Shown here one piece after another: positions 1-11,120 of a DNA stretch of 64,000 bases. Position 1 is the first letter of the stretch, and every line of letters begins with the position of its first letter. Source of the stretch: Dugong dugon (Eukaryota > Chordata > Mammalia > Sirenia > Dugongidae); contig CM057475.1 in the NCBI GenBank assembly GCA_030035585.1, positions 81,728,834 to 81,792,833 on the forward strand. Direction: 5' to 3'. The translations under genes were made by a program, and so were the position numbers. The notes under the pieces were generated by a model. The model saw nothing but the letters and a program-made list of their open reading frames with translations, ran no database searches and had not been told where the DNA came from.

Positions 1-933
1 TTTTCAAAATTTTAATTGAATTAAATTAATCCTTTTAAAGGTTTTTGCTCTTTGTGCCTTATTTTATGTTAAAAAAAATAAATCCTTATCCCAGAATCAT
101 AATGACATTCTTTGAAATTTTCTAGCAAAAGTTTTAGTTTTCTTTTCACATATAGTCTTTAATTTACCTAGCATTTATTTTTTTCCAATTGTTTCTGCAC
201 CATTAACTGACCAGTAAACCCATTCCCCACTAATCTACAAAGCCTTCTCAACCACACATGAATGGATCTCTCTTTTGTGCCTCAGAGACGTTTCTACGGT
301 CTATATCTATTCCCTGTACCAATACCAAATGATTTCAGTTATTATAAATTTATAATGAGTCTTGATGTATCCACTAGAGTGCTTTTCTAGTCCTTTCTGA
401 AGTTGTTTTGGCAATCTTTGGCCTTTTACACTCACATATGAATTTTAGCATTAGTTTTTCTAGATCTGTGTCTTTATTTATGTTGGCATTTATGTTATTA
501 CAAAAAAAGATTTAATTTTTTTCACCTAAAGTTCTTTTTGATTAGATTTATTATTAGCTACTTTATTTTTTTGTGCTGCTATGTGGTAAGATCTTTAAAA
601 CTGTGTTTTCTAATTGGCATTGCTATGTCTAGGAGAGCTTTTGATCTTTATGTTTTATCTTGTATCTAGCAACCTCAGTGAACTCTCCTGTTCATTTGAA
701 AACTTTTTCCATAGTGTCTTATATTTGCTAGGTTGACAATTTTATTTTTATTTCTTCTTTTCACACCTTACAAATTTTTTTTCTTATTCTATTTTTCTCT
801 AGAAACTCTATCGTCATGTTGAATAGCGTTGAACAATGACAGCCACTCTTACTTCTGACTAAAAAGGAACTCTTTTAGTCTTCAAATATAATATTTCACT
901 ATGTTATTTGGTAGATGCTATGTATTGTGCAAG

Positions 934-1145
934 ATCCCTGGTGGCCCAGTGGTTAAAGCGCTCAGCTGCTAACCAAATGTTGGTGGTTCCAACTCACCAG
1001 CCGCTCCATGGGAGAAAGATGTGGCAGTCTGCTTCTGTAAAGATTTACAGCCTTGGAAACCCTATGGGGCAGTTTTACTGTGTCCTATAGGGTTTCTACG
1101 AGTTGCAATCCACTCGACGGCAATGAGCTTGGTATTGATTTTTAT
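934..1145 (+). repeat. AfroSINE (tRNA-derived SINE)
   Basis: Near full-length copy. It has the head 'ccctggtggcccagtggtt', 'cagctgctaaccaaa', the internal 'gcagtctgcttctgtaaaga' segment, 'gaaaccctatggggcagttt', and a diverged tail 'cgagttgcaatccactcgac'. It lies inside the antisense L1 fragment and is therefore younger than it. The TSD is not clear. Confidence 0.9.
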
Positions 1146-1194
1146 GTATCATGCATAATGCGTTTGGTTTTGGTTTTTACATATCATGCATAAG

Positions 1195-1590
1195 TCACTG
1201 TTTGGCTTCTCTGGAAACAGACGCTAAGACTTATTAAGGATGTTTATTGGGGTCAATATCAGTGAAGGGAAGGGGGGATGATTGAACAGAGGGAGAAGTT
1301 GAGTTGCTGTGCAGGCTCAGCAAAGCTGGGCCAGTCTTGTGGGGATTACCTTGGAGCTGTTCCAGGTTGAACCAATCAGCTAATACTTTAACCCCCATCC
1401 CACTCAGTCATCACCTGAAGGCAGGCAGTCCCGAATGGTATGACCTTGGGGGAAGTGCTTGTACTGTTGAAGCTCATCCTGAAAGGGATGACTTTTAGGG
1501 GCCATCTGCTGACTCCACTTGATGCCTCTGGCTAACAACTCTGTCCTTGTAGGGAGGTCTCAGGGACATGCTTCTGTGTCCATTACAGTC
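1195..1590. other. Unassigned block between L1 pieces
   Basis: About 400 bases separate two pieces of the antisense L1 and are not L1-like. It opens with 'ggcttctctggaaacagacg', which could be an LTR or DNA-transposon end, but I cannot name a family. The 64-codon open frame inside has no features of a gene. Confidence 0.3.
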
Positions 1591-1910
1591 AACAGACTTC
1601 CTTTTCTAATTTGCTGAGCTTTCTTTTATGGGTATAAGTTTTCATTAAATGCTTTTTCCGCAGCTATTAAAAAACTTCCCCCTTAGTCTCTTACTGCAGT
1701 GAATTTCATTTTAAAAAATCAGTGGGACCTCATCTTCAAAGACCTCAAGATGATTTTGTAGACTTGGACAGAATGTACTTTTTTGCCACTTACATCCCTC
1801 GATTGGGTTTGATAATATATTTTACAGAAATGTTGCCTCTATTCTCACAAGTGAGACTGGACTAAATTTTCTCTTTTTTCTTTTGTCTTGCCCCTTTTTA
1901 GTACATTAGC

Positions 1911-2103
1911 TCCACCAGTCTTGGTGCAGTGGTTAAAGCAATTGACTGCTAACCAAAAGGTGAGCGATTCAAAACCACCAGGGACTCGGAGGGAGAAAGC
2001 TGTGACAGTCTGCTTCTGTAGAGATTTACAGCCTTGGAAAGCTTTCGGCGTCACTGTGAGTTGGAATCAATTCAGTGGCAGTGGGTTTGGTTCTGGTTTA
2101 TTC
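1911..2103 (+). repeat. AfroSINE
   Basis: Head 'ttggtgcagtggttaaagca', 'gactgctaaccaaaaggt', 'cagtctgcttctgtagagat' and the tail 'gtgagttggaatcaattcag' ending in a GGTTTGGTTCTGGTTT-type run. It sits at the right edge of the old antisense L1. Confidence 0.9.
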
Positions 2104-2334
2104 TTAAAAATGGGTTAGGAATGTTCTGTTGTTTTTTTCTAAGACTATGGGACTATTTATACAAGATGAAGACTACCTTGTTCCTAATAGTTGTATAGGA
2201 CTTTTATGTAACACCATGTGGACCTGGTGACATTTTCTGTTGGTGGGGATGTTGTGATTTAATGTCTTTCTTGGCTTTGAGTCCATGTAATGAAGTCTCC
2301 ATTCCTCATCTTCCTAGCTATTGTGTTTATTTTA

Positions 2335-2505
2335 TAGAATTCACCACTGTCCCAAAATTGTATTTATTTGGTTATCTGTTTATTATGTGTCTTCCCCAAC
2401 TAAAATGTGAGCTCAGTAGTGACCTTGTCAGCCCATTTCCTGCTTCAGCTCCCACTACTGGAAAGGTTCTGCCCCATCACAGGCACTTACTATTTGAATG
2501 ATTCA
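2335..2505 (+). repeat. L2 LINE 3' end
   Basis: The order of blocks matches the L2 tail: a 'tgtttattatgtgtcttccc' segment, 'taaaatgtgagctcagtagt' (cf. the usual TGTAAGCTCCATGAGGGCAG), then 'cacaggcacttactatttga' and an ATGATTCATGA end. Old and diverged. Confidence 0.6.
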
Positions 2506-2860
2506 TGACTCTTTATATTTAGAATATTGAGCTTATCCACAGAAAACAGGAATTGTTCAATATGTTTTATTTATTGGAAATGAAAAGGAGAGGCGTGTTA
2601 CAGCTCGCTTTCAACATACCTCAGCCCACTTTGTCACGATTTCAGTCTTTCTCTGCCTTTATGTGTGCGTGAAAATCTCACTTGGAGGCCGACAAAAGAC
2701 AAGTGTTCCTTCCCACAGGGACCCACAGCTGGGAGCTGGGAGAATGTACTTCCTACAACACTGGCTCAGAGGATCAGCGGGCGCCGAGTGCCTTTGTGGG
2801 ATTCCACCCAACGCCCCAAGTGATGTGCAAGCTGCAGACCTGATTAGGACCTGCTTAAAA

Positions 2861-3072
2861 TGCCTACTTGGTGCAAACGGTTAAGGCACTAGGCTGCTAA
2901 CTGAAAGTCTGAAGGTTCCAGTTCACTCAGAGTCACCTCAGAGGAAAGACCTGGTGATCTACTTCCAAACAGTCAGCCATTGAAAACCCTATGAGGTTCT
3001 ACTCTGACGTGCTTGGTGTCATCATGAATGGGAATCCACTTGACAGCGACTGGTTTGGCTTGGTTTTGGTTT
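2861..3072 (+). repeat. AfroSINE, 'acctggtgatctacttcc' variant
   Basis: It has 'cttggtgcaaacggttaagg', 'ggctgctaactgaaagtc', then 'gacctggtgatctacttcca' in place of the more common cagtctgcttctgtaaag middle, then 'tgaaaaccctatgaggttct' and a (TTGGTTT) tail. The middle is shared with the tRNA-Gly-headed SINEs in this window. Confidence 0.85.
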
Positions 3073-3139
3073 CAGATGCACCAAGGGATTTCCAGTAGAA
3101 AACCAGGAGCATTCCTTACCACCCTGCACCCATGCGGGC

Positions 3140-3450
3140 CCCACCTCTGCACACCTCCCTGCTGCCTGCTCTGGCCACAAGGGCCTTTGCTGGCCTCCTG
3201 GACCACAGCTCCTCTCTCACTGGACGCCAGAACTCTCCCATCCACAGGGTGTCCTCAGGAAGACCCTTCCTGACTCGGCCAGCCCTGCCCCTCCCTGCTG
3301 GAGACTGCCCTCAGGTGACGTTGTCCTGACCCCCATCCCCTCTGACAGTTTCCATGCCAGACCACAAAGGCCCGAGGGCAGAGCCTGCCAGCTTTATTTA
3401 CCTTGTGATCCTCTGTGCGTGGCCGACAGCAGGTGTTCAGAATGAGTCTG
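3140..3450 (+). repeat. L2 LINE 3' end
   Basis: Typical L2 tail order: 'aagggcctttgctggcctcc', 'cctcaggaagacccttcctg', 'aaaggcccgagggcagagcc', then 'gacagcaggtgttcagaatg'. It is GC-rich and degraded. Overlapping short open frames on both strands are shadows of this repeat. Confidence 0.6.
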
Positions 3451-3750
3451 TAAGGTGGGTGCTGTGTTTGGTCCTGGTAGACCCTTGTAGGGGAGGCTCT
3501 GCTAAAACGGTCTCCCTGGGGGAGAGGGCAGGCCGCGGTTAAGACAGCAGAGCCTACCAGTATTTCAAAATGGCTGCTTTCCCTTCCCCTTGCTGGAAGC
3601 ACAGAGGAGTTTACCTGATCTTCTCAGTGAGAGCCTGGTGGGGCTTCTGAGGGTACAACTCACCAGAGTGTGGGTGCCCCCTAAGGCTTGTCCCTAGGAG
3701 TTTTTATCTCTCAAGCTAGTCCACCTTGGTCTCCAGCAATTAGTCAACGA

Positions 3751-3959
3751 CACCAAAACCAAACCAGCTGCCATCATGTCAGTTCCAACTCGTGGAAATG
3801 CCACGTGTGTCTGAGTAGAATTGTGCTCCACAGGGTTGGCTGATTTTTCAGAAGTAGATCGCCAGGACTTTCTTCCGAGGCGCCTCTGGATGGATTCAAA
3901 CCTCTAACCTTTTTGTTGGTAGTCAAGCACATTAACTATTTGCACCACCCAGGGACTCC
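3751..3959 (-). repeat. AfroSINE, antisense
   Basis: Reverse-complement AfroSINE. It begins with an inverted tail 'caccaaaaccaaaccagctg', then 'gtctgagtagaattgtgctc', 'cacagggttggctgattttt', and ends with the inverted head 'gcaccacccagggactcc'. The middle is the type that reads acctggtgatctacttc in sense. Confidence 0.9.
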
Positions 3960-4765
3960 AACTGGTCAGTTACCTGGTGAGCACTCTTACTGGGTGCTGG
4001 GTCCATCAGAGGTGACAGTGGTCTCAGGAAACTGGATTTTCCTCTATCTGCCTGCACCTCCAGTTTTCAGGGCAGCAATTTTCTCTGTGACCTCAATTCT
4101 CTGGTGGATCTAAGAAAAGTTGATTTTCAGTTTTTCAGCTTTTTCTTGTTGTGAGGGCGAGACCAATGACTTCTGAGCTCTTTAGTTGTGGACCAGAAAC
4201 TGGAAGTTGGGTGGACTACTTGGGAGTGATGGGATTAGATCATTCTAGTGCGCTGGGAGTGAAGGGGTAGGACCAGAGGCCAGGGTGGGGGCTGTGTACC
4301 CGGTGGTCACAGCTGCCCTGGGGCCTACAGACCCCTGCTCCCAGTCTCCTCCTGGAGGCACCCCCTACCCTGCCCAGGGGGCTTTTGGGACTGATTCTGC
4401 AGAGGGAATACCACCCACCCCCTTGAGAGTGCCCTTTCCTGGACTCATTAGTGGAGGGAGTCCACCTGCCCACTCCCCATCAGAGAGGAACTCAATATTG
4501 ACCTCCCTCCATGCCCATTATTTCCGACGCCTTTAATTGCATGCCAGTGTGCTGAGCCTGGAGCTTGATGAATGCATTTTAAAGAACCCCAGAGAACAGG
4601 AGTGGATAAAACTGTCGGAGCACATGAGACATCAGAGTATTTCGCCACGGGGCGCTCTCCTCTTCCTCGGCACTGGAACATGTTGGGGAGCACTGCCTGG
4701 GCTCCCCTGGGCTTCCACCACACCACCCCCCAACGAAGGCCCTCTGCAGTCACAACAACGCACAA
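3960..4765. other. Unique sequence, no gene seen
   Basis: GC-rich single-copy-looking sequence. No splice-bounded exon, promoter or repeat can be supported. A stretch near 4525-4650 is more AT/GC balanced and contains 'gcctttaattgcatgcca', which could be conserved non-coding DNA, but this is only an impression. Confidence 0.4.
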
Positions 4766-4971
4766 GGAGGCTTGGTGGCACAGCAGTTAAACACTTGGCT
4801 GATAACTGAAAGGTTGGCAGTTCAAACCCACCAAGTGACTCCTTGGGAGAAAGACCTGGTGACCTGTTCCCATAAAGATCCAGCCTAGGAAACCCTCTGG
4901 GGCAGTCCTCTTTTGTCCCATGGGGTCACTATGCATTGGAATCGACTGGATGGCACCCAACAACAGCAACA
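4766..4971 (+). repeat. AfroSINE
   Basis: Head 'ggaggcttggtggcacagca', 'aactgaaaggttggcagttc', 'gactccttgggagaaagacc' and tail 'gcattggaatcgactggatg', ending in a (CAACAACAGCAAC) run rather than GGTTT. The CAA-rich end resembles the end of the RTE LINE at 29669. Confidence 0.9.
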
Positions 4972-5139
4972 TGCACAGGACTGAGCGTGCACGCTCTCCT
5001 AAACTTCTGTTTTCCTTACTGTTCCCAGAAATTTGCACTGGTTTTTCACCTGCCAATTGGTCTACACCTGGTAAAGTGTCGAGATTAAAAGTGGAAGCAC
5101 CAATCAGTTGGGTCACTTTGTATTTATAAGTGGTGGATG

Positions 5140-6074
5140 GACTGTTAGCATGCTTAGCTGAAGGATCTCACTTGGGGAGGGACTTCCCAGGTGGATGCTG
5201 TGCAGGGGGTGGAAGACCCTTGAGATGGGGTTTATAAGATCCCTCCGGCCATCATCCCAATGACGGGTGGGCTGTGTGAGCCATTCGCTGGGGGAAAAGG
5301 GCGATAATATTTCATTATTTACAGAGTGCTGGGAGAAAATGTGATTCACAGCGGCAAGGAATCAAGCAGGATAAAAAAAACAATTTATTATTTCAGCGGT
5401 GCCCTAACATGGCTTTTTAGCTGTCTTCAGGCCTGTGATATTTGGAGAGGCAGAAGCCAAGTCTCTCCTCTCCCTCCCTAGAAAGTGATTAGGCAGAACA
5501 GAGCCAGGGAATCGTGAGTGACGGTGTAATAAAGGCACCTTTAAATCTCGGGCCTAGTTTTCTGCGCACGTGCCGGCTTCTATGTCAATAGCATACACGT
5601 ACTGCCCGTCGGAGGGGCGGGGTCTGTCAGGATGCTTCAGGTATTGGGAGTCCCTGGACACCCTTTGTGAGTGGCCAGGAGGACACAGTGAGTCAGACGC
5701 CTTCACCTGCGGGACCAAGGTTGGCAGCCTCCAGGTATCAGTGAAGGCTGAGCCAGCACCCTCCTTTCTGGCAGGGCTGGACCAGTTGGCTCCTGGGATT
5801 GGCAGGCCCCTTCAAGCCCTCATCAGAGAAAGAACCGCCCCCCGCCACCACCCCCAAGGACAGGATACAAGAATCCAGGACAAGAAAGCCACCCCAACCT
5901 TTCTGGTACTGGTGATAGATGGCCCCAAGCCTTAGGGTAGGAATGCCCTAGTCCTTTCTTGTCGTTCATGGATGCCCCATCTTCTGCTGCTGGAGAGCTG
6001 CTCTGGGCATCAGACTTTGAGCCTTTACCGTGTGCACTTCAGAAGGCAAAGAAGCACTTTGTCTCTTCTGAGCG
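5140..6074. other. Unique sequence with possible conserved non-coding segment
   Basis: Around 5280-5600 the sequence is AT/GC balanced, repeat-free and rich in homeobox-like TAAT/ATTA cores ('gataatatttcattatttac', 'caatttattatttcagcggt', 'ggtgtaataaaggcaccttt'). This is the texture of conserved non-coding elements. The 121-codon frame at 5570-5935 has no recognisable domain and no exon context. Inference only. Confidence 0.35.
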
Positions 6075-6272
6075 AGTTAGCCCAGTCGTGGAGGCGACTC
6101 ATAGCGACCTTCTGTGTGTCAGAGTAGAATTGGGCTCCACAGGGTTTTCCATGGCTGATTCTTCAGAAGCAGATCTCCAGGCCTGTTTTCTGAGGCACCT
6201 CTGGGTGGATCAAACCGCCACCCTTTCGGTTAGCAGCCGAGTGTGAAACCTTTAGCACCACCCAGGGACTCC
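6075..6272 (-). repeat. AfroSINE, antisense
   Basis: Reads 'gactcatagcgaccttctgt', 'cagagtagaattgggctcca', 'ttcggttagcagccgagtgt' and ends 'agcaccacccagggactcc', the inverted tRNA-like head. The 3' (left) tail has lost the CCAAA run. Confidence 0.9.
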
Positions 6273-7520
6273 GAGCAACTTACAGTGTGAATGAGCTAGA
6301 GCCCCAACCTCAAAGCAGCTACGGAGGGGCAAGTAGTTAGAGGCAGGTCTGAGAGCACCTGCAAAGACGTTGAGGAAGTTGAGGGCGCCCCACATACGAC
6401 AGTCTTTTTTGGGAACAGTCCCAAGTCCAAGTCTCCAGAAAGCCACGTGGCCGTTCTGGACTCTCTGAGCTGGTGTAGCCTGGCCTTCCTGCCCTGCCTG
6501 ATGGGCTCTTCTCCTGCTTCCCCTCCCCACTTCATTTCCTCCCCACCTCTTGGCTCTCCCAACTAATTCTCAACATGAAAGCCTTTATAAGCGCTCCCTG
6601 CAGAAATCACCTGTGCAATCCAGGAGTTACTGGTGGAGCTTCTGGGTCCCTCAGAGAGCAGCACTTGGACAATGGGAAATGGATGCTGGAGCATTGTTCT
6701 GGAATGGGCCCAGCCAGCACTGGACCATCGGGGGTGGAAGCTCGTGTGGAGGCATGCGTGCTCAGTGCCTGGGTTCAGGGGACAGGGGGGTGGCCTGTGA
6801 AGGTGCCCAGACCGGGACTCAGGGGGCCAGGGGCATGCAGTCCACGCAGGAGCTGCTGAGGCTGTGCTTTGTGGTGCTTTTGTTCATTTTTCCAGGCTTC
6901 CTTGTCTCCACACAGAAGCACGCCTGTTGCTACGGAAACAGTGCCCATCTGGGATCCATTTCCACCAACAATGGGCGGCGTTACCGAGCTCCCTGAAATG
7001 CTGTGAATATGGTGTTGTGCTGGCACGCATATAGGTGCACACCTTCCAAGTAACGCCCTAGTGCCCTTGAACCATGGCCCAGTCCTGCTTCTGCGGCCTT
7101 TGTGTGGGGAGACACCCACATGACCAGGTCAGCCTCACGGAATCTTACGGCTGATGTGGGAGAGAGGGGCCTTGCGTGGAGATGGGGGCATTTTAGCCTC
7201 CCATGGGCAACTGGAAACTCCTCCCACAAAGAGGGATTAAGCGCAAAGCAAACTGCAGAATACTGTTAGAAAAGAACAAGTAGGTTTTGGGTGTGTGTGT
7301 GGAGAAAGGCTATGGACTGAATGTTTACAAACATATTGACACTTTGGGGAAGAACTTTCCATGCTCCACAGTCTCCACTGTACACCCCCCAACACCTCAG
7401 GCTGATAACGCATTTGGGGTAAATTTGAAATCACAAAAAAGCACTCAGTCGAGGCTATTGTTCCCCAAACACGAAGGGCCTAAGGGGTTGAAGCCTTGTT
7501 GAATAGATGCGTCCGCTGCC
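6273..7520. other. Unique GC-rich sequence, nothing identified
   Basis: I see no repeat family, exon or RNA gene. Several open frames of 60-148 codons overlap on both strands, as expected by chance at this GC content. A short G/T run occurs near 7289-7302. Confidence 0.5.
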
Positions 7521-7521
7521 T

Positions 7522-7906
7522 GATGCTGTGTCTGTCTGTGGGTCCACATCCATCCGTGACAAGACCATTCTGTCTGGTTCTATGTCCATCCACCATAAGG
7601 CTGTCTGTCTGCATGTCTATGTCCATCCACCATAAGGCCATCCCTTCTGTATGTCCACATCCGTCCATGCAAGGCCGTCCTCTCTGGTTCTAAGTCCATC
7701 CACCATAAGGCTGTCCTGTCTGCATGTCCACATCTGTCCACGACAAGGCTGCCCTGTCTGTATGTCCACATCTGTCCACGACAAGGCTGCCCTGTCTGCA
7801 TGTCCACATCTGTCCATGACAAGGCCGTCCTGTCCACGTGTCCACATCTGGCCACCACAAGGCCATCCCGCCTGGTGTTCACATCCGTCCACAATAAGGC
7901 CATGTA
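7522..7906. repeat. 38-bp minisatellite, about 10 diverged copies
   Basis: Head-to-tail units of about 36-38 bp. The best-preserved neighbours (about 7735-7850) read 'ctgtccacgacaaggctgcc' plus 'ctgtctgtatgtccacat' and repeat with few changes. Outer units are more diverged ('ccatccaccataaggctgtc'). Since 38 is not a multiple of 3, an open frame cycles through all three reading frames every 114 bases, which explains the long repetitive open frames on both strands (7580-7912, 7617-7994, 7651-8013). None is evidence of a protein. Confidence 0.9.
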
Positions 7907-9059
7907 CACCACCCATCACAACCAAAGTCTGCCCCGGGAGAAAGGAAGCTGATGTGCCGCGTTCACACTGCATCCACCACGCTCCTGGGACCATTCCCCC
8001 ACCAAAGGAGTGAGGGAGGTGCTCCAGGAAGCCGATGTTGGGGGGAAGGACACAGAGTAGTCCAAGAACAGGTGTCCCAGGTGCCCCTCTGACACGCGTC
8101 CCACGAGAGGTTCGGTAGCAAGGTAGGGCAGGGTGTGGGGAGCCTCCAGGCTGGCTTCACAGCTGGTGCAGCAGGATGCACAGGTGACAAAGACCCTTGG
8201 GAAGCTCATGGCACTGCCCCACTAGGCCCCCTGGCCCCAGCTGCTCTGTGCCTTTAAGCCTGGATTTCTCTCCGCTTGCATGTTTCTGGTCCCCTTCCTC
8301 CCTTCATGGCCAGAGTGTGGCCAACTTGCCTATCGGCTGAAACCCGGAGGATCTGGGAGGACGTTCTGTGGAGCCACCTAACTATGCACCGGCCCCTCCT
8401 CTCAAGAGAATGGAGAGCTGGCCGGATGCTGAGCAGACAAGATGACAGGCAGCAAGAGGACCAGGTCAGCTGGAAAAGGCTGCCTCCAGGAGAGGGCTGG
8501 ACTCTGGGGCAGACATGGGGTCACCCCCTGCAAGAAAGGAGAGGGAACTCAGGGTTCTCGATCAAGACGACACACCACGGCCCTGGGAGCTGCTGGACAG
8601 ATTTGCGGCCCCCTAATCGTGTTTCCCCTCCCCACTGGCTAGCATCTGGACCAGCCACACCCAGAGCACGATGTTTACCAGAAAGAGGCTGGTCAACACA
8701 GCCCCCTGGCTCACTCAGAGACTGGAGAGAGCCATTTGCTTTGAGATTGCGGATTTGGACGAGAACAGGATCTGCTGTCTTGCCAACATGTGCTGATTGT
8801 ATTTGTGTGAGTCATGAGGGCGCTAGATTGCGCAGGGCCCCTCCGTGAGTCCCCACGGGTAGGTTAGAGACCCCCCAGCTCCTGAGTGCCCAGCTCTCCC
8901 CTCTCCCCAAACCCTACAGTCTCCCCACTCTGTCCTGCCTCCCTGCCTCCCTCCCACCCTGCGGCCCCCTGTCTCCCTCCCTCTTCTCCATCTTCCCTCT
9001 CCCACTCCCCCGAGGACAGGATTTAGCAACAGGACGCCTGGCCTGTCCAACATGGAGGA
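7907..9059. other. Unique GC-rich sequence with pyrimidine tract
   Basis: No repeat family or gene is recognised. About 8878-9012 is an almost pure C/T tract on this strand (G/A on the other), a low-complexity block capable of unusual DNA structure. The 190-codon frame at 8276-8848 has no domain I recognise and its composition tracks local GC. Confidence 0.5.
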
Positions 9060-9660
9060 ATAGCCTTTGAAGTGGCAAGCTGTTTATCCAAAGACCTGAC
9101 TGATTCCCAGCCTCTCTCGGCTGTAATTAAAGACATTTGTAAACAAGCCGCCGACTGTCACGGAAGTCCCATCTATGAAACCATATGAACAAAGAACAAT
9201 CAGCTCAACATATAATTGGGAAATAGTTTTCTTTTGAACTTTCCAGATGGAATTGCAATACGCAGTCTAATAGCAGGTCATCAGCTGAGCTACCCACTGA
9301 ATACACAAATATTTGCCTTCTGTATGCAGAAGGCACAGCAGGGAGTCATTTTTCAACGCTGTGTCTTGTAGCAGCCAGAAAAGATTTGGTGCTAACCCGA
9401 TATGCAAGCCAATTAATTTTGACACACTAAAATCAAATACCAGCGACCACCTGTTTTCTGGTGACAGTTTTATGCCTTTTCACTCATCTGTAAACAGGCC
9501 AGCAGAATATCTCCGCGTTTCTTCACAGCACAGAGCAAGGCCAGCTCATTATCCTTCTCGTGTCCAGTGTGATCCCGAGACCAGCTGCTCATTCAGGCCT
9601 GTCAACATGAAGCAGGGACTTTCTTTTAAAGCTTTGCCAGTTTGGGAGAAACTTCCAGAA
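9060..9660. promoter_or_regulatory. Candidate conserved non-coding element
   Basis: Repeat-free, AT/GC balanced sequence. It has clustered factor-like words: 'gctgtaattaaagacatttg' (homeobox TAATTA core), two forkhead-like TGTAAACA words (about 9138 and 9490), 'caacatataattgggaaata' and 'aagccaattaattttgacac'. Such clusters are usual in vertebrate developmental enhancers. A 187-codon frame (9313-9876) crosses it, but a frame this long is expected about once by chance in 64 kb, and it shows no domain. Function is inferred from texture only. Confidence 0.35.
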
Positions 9661-10501
9661 TCACATCCTCTTGGTGAACAAATTTTTAAATTTTTGCAGT
9701 TAAAAAAAAAAAATCCGAATCAAAAGCTCCATAAGGACAAAAGAAAAAATCCCAATCAGCCACGTGCTGTTCACAGTGGATGCCATGGCAAGGTTGAAGT
9801 TCAAGTCTTAAGAAACTGCGTTTTTATTCATGTGGCCCCACATGTGATGTCTCAAAAAGCAGGTCGTTCTGCTTGAAGTTACCCAGGAGAGGAAAGATTA
9901 CTGTCATCCAGATGTACAGATGAACACATTGAACATCAATAGCAGATGCTACTAAGTCAATTATCCTTGGGAAAAAGAGAAAGGATATATTCTCGCACAG
10001 ATCAGAGCTGCCCAGGATGGATCCTAAAACTTGGTCAGAGAGGGTCTGTGACTGGATAAAGGGACTGGGGCTCCTGGTGTAAGAGAGAAGGGAATCTAAA
10101 TCCAGAATTGTCTGGTGCTTAATGGGAGGCCTTGGCAGAGCCATTGAAGTTAAAACCACAGATGCGTTAAATGCGTCCTTCTCTCGTGACACCTGTTGCA
10201 GGATCTGCTTTTCCTGGGAGTGAGGTTCTCCAGGAGTGCTGGCTCCCACAGCGAGGCATCACGTGCCCTCTGCAGAGCCAACCAGCTGTGCCTAAAGGAA
10301 CAGGGATTCCTCTTCCTGCTGTGTATCACGCAGAAAGAGAGAGAGAGAGAGCACCACAGAAAATCCAAGACTTCTGCCTGCAGCAAAGGCAGAGGGGGCC
10401 CCTGGCCTGATTTGATCTGGTCCTTCTACCACATAACCCATTTCCAAACCTTTGCTAACTGAGCAGTATCTTTGGATTCTGAGTTCAGTATATTTTGCAA
10501 A
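9661..10501. other. Unique sequence with short (GA)n
   Basis: Contains an A-run near 9702 and a short (GA)n microsatellite at about 10335-10353. No repeat family or exon is seen. Confidence 0.5.
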
Positions 10502-10711
10502 AAACTACCAGTGGATGTCGAGCTGACTCCAACTCATACATGACCCTACATACGTCAGAGTAGAACTGTGCTCCACAGGGTTTCCAATGGCTGATTTTTT
10601 TTGAAAGTAGATCACCAGGCCTTTTTTCTGAGGTACCTCTGGGTGGATTTGAACCTCCAGTCTTTCGGTTAGCAGCTGAGCACGTGAACCTTTTGTACCA
10701 TCCAGGACTCC
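10502..10711 (-). repeat. AfroSINE, antisense
   Basis: 'gtcgagctgactccaactca', 'cagagtagaactgtgctcca', 'ttgaaagtagatcaccaggc', 'ctttcggttagcagctgagc' and the inverted head 'gtaccatccaggactcc'. The sense middle is the acctggtgatctacttc type. Confidence 0.9.
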
Positions 10712-10908
10712 ACACTCGTGAGAGGACTGAGTAATGCTGATGGGACAAAGAGAAAACGAAGTGCCCGACTTTCCTTCAGCAATCAGTGGATTTGAGGGTG
10801 GAAATAACAGGCAGAAGTATGTGCGATTCCATCCTCTCATCTTTCTTTTTAGGGACACTGCTGGCATTTGGGGAGGAGGTGAATTTGGAGTGTATGACAT
10901 ACTGGAAG

Positions 10909-11120
10909 ATGTCCTGGTGGTACAGTGGTTGAAGTGCTCAGCTGCTAACCAAAAGGCTGGCAGTGTGAAACCACCAGCCACGCCACAGGAGAAAGATGTG
11001 GTGGTCTGCTTCCGTAAAGATTTACAGCCATGGAAACCTTATGGACAGTTCTCCTCTGTCCTGTAGGGTCGCTATGAGTTCGAATCGACTCAGTGGCAGT
11101 GGGTTTGGTTTTGGTTTTGT
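10909..11120 (+). repeat. AfroSINE, well preserved
   Basis: 'tgtcctggtggtacagtggt', 'cagctgctaaccaaaaggct', 'ggtctgcttccgtaaagatt', 'gaaaccttatggacagttct', 'gtagggtcgctatgagttcg' and tail 'gtgggtttggttttggtttt'. Full-length. Confidence 0.93.

Larger units (their letters stand above)
1..1910 (-). repeat. Ancient L1 (L1M-type) ORF2 fragment, antisense, interrupted
   Basis: The AT-rich stretches 1-930 and about 1600-1910 read like degraded L1 ORF2 in reverse complement. Recognisable landmarks are 'catgttgaatag' followed by a 'gacagccactctta'-like segment near 815-850, 'aaatgctttttccgcagcta' near 1648, and 'gttgcctctattctcacaag' near 1832. All fit the antisense reverse-transcriptase region of old mammalian L1s. 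No frame is open. An AfroSINE (934-1145) and an unassigned block (about 1195-1590) interrupt the fragment, so both arrived later or mark a rearrangement. Confidence 0.65.

Noticed and set aside
7522..7906. CRISPR-like array
   Set aside because: Repeats are contiguous without unique spacers, and the genome is mammalian.
7580..8013. Repeat protein encoded at the minisatellite
   Set aside because: The frames exist on both strands only because the 38-bp unit lacks stops. There is no start context, domain or exon structure.
8276..8848. 190-codon ORF as a gene
   Set aside because: GC-rich DNA with overlapping frames on both strands, no recognisable domain.
9313..9876. 187-codon ORF as a gene
   Set aside because: No domain or splice context, and about one such frame is expected by chance in this many bases. 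The underlying DNA looks more like a non-coding element.
10333..10353. (GA)n microsatellites here and at 22010 and 40740 as regulatory sites
   Set aside because: Short simple repeats with no supporting context.
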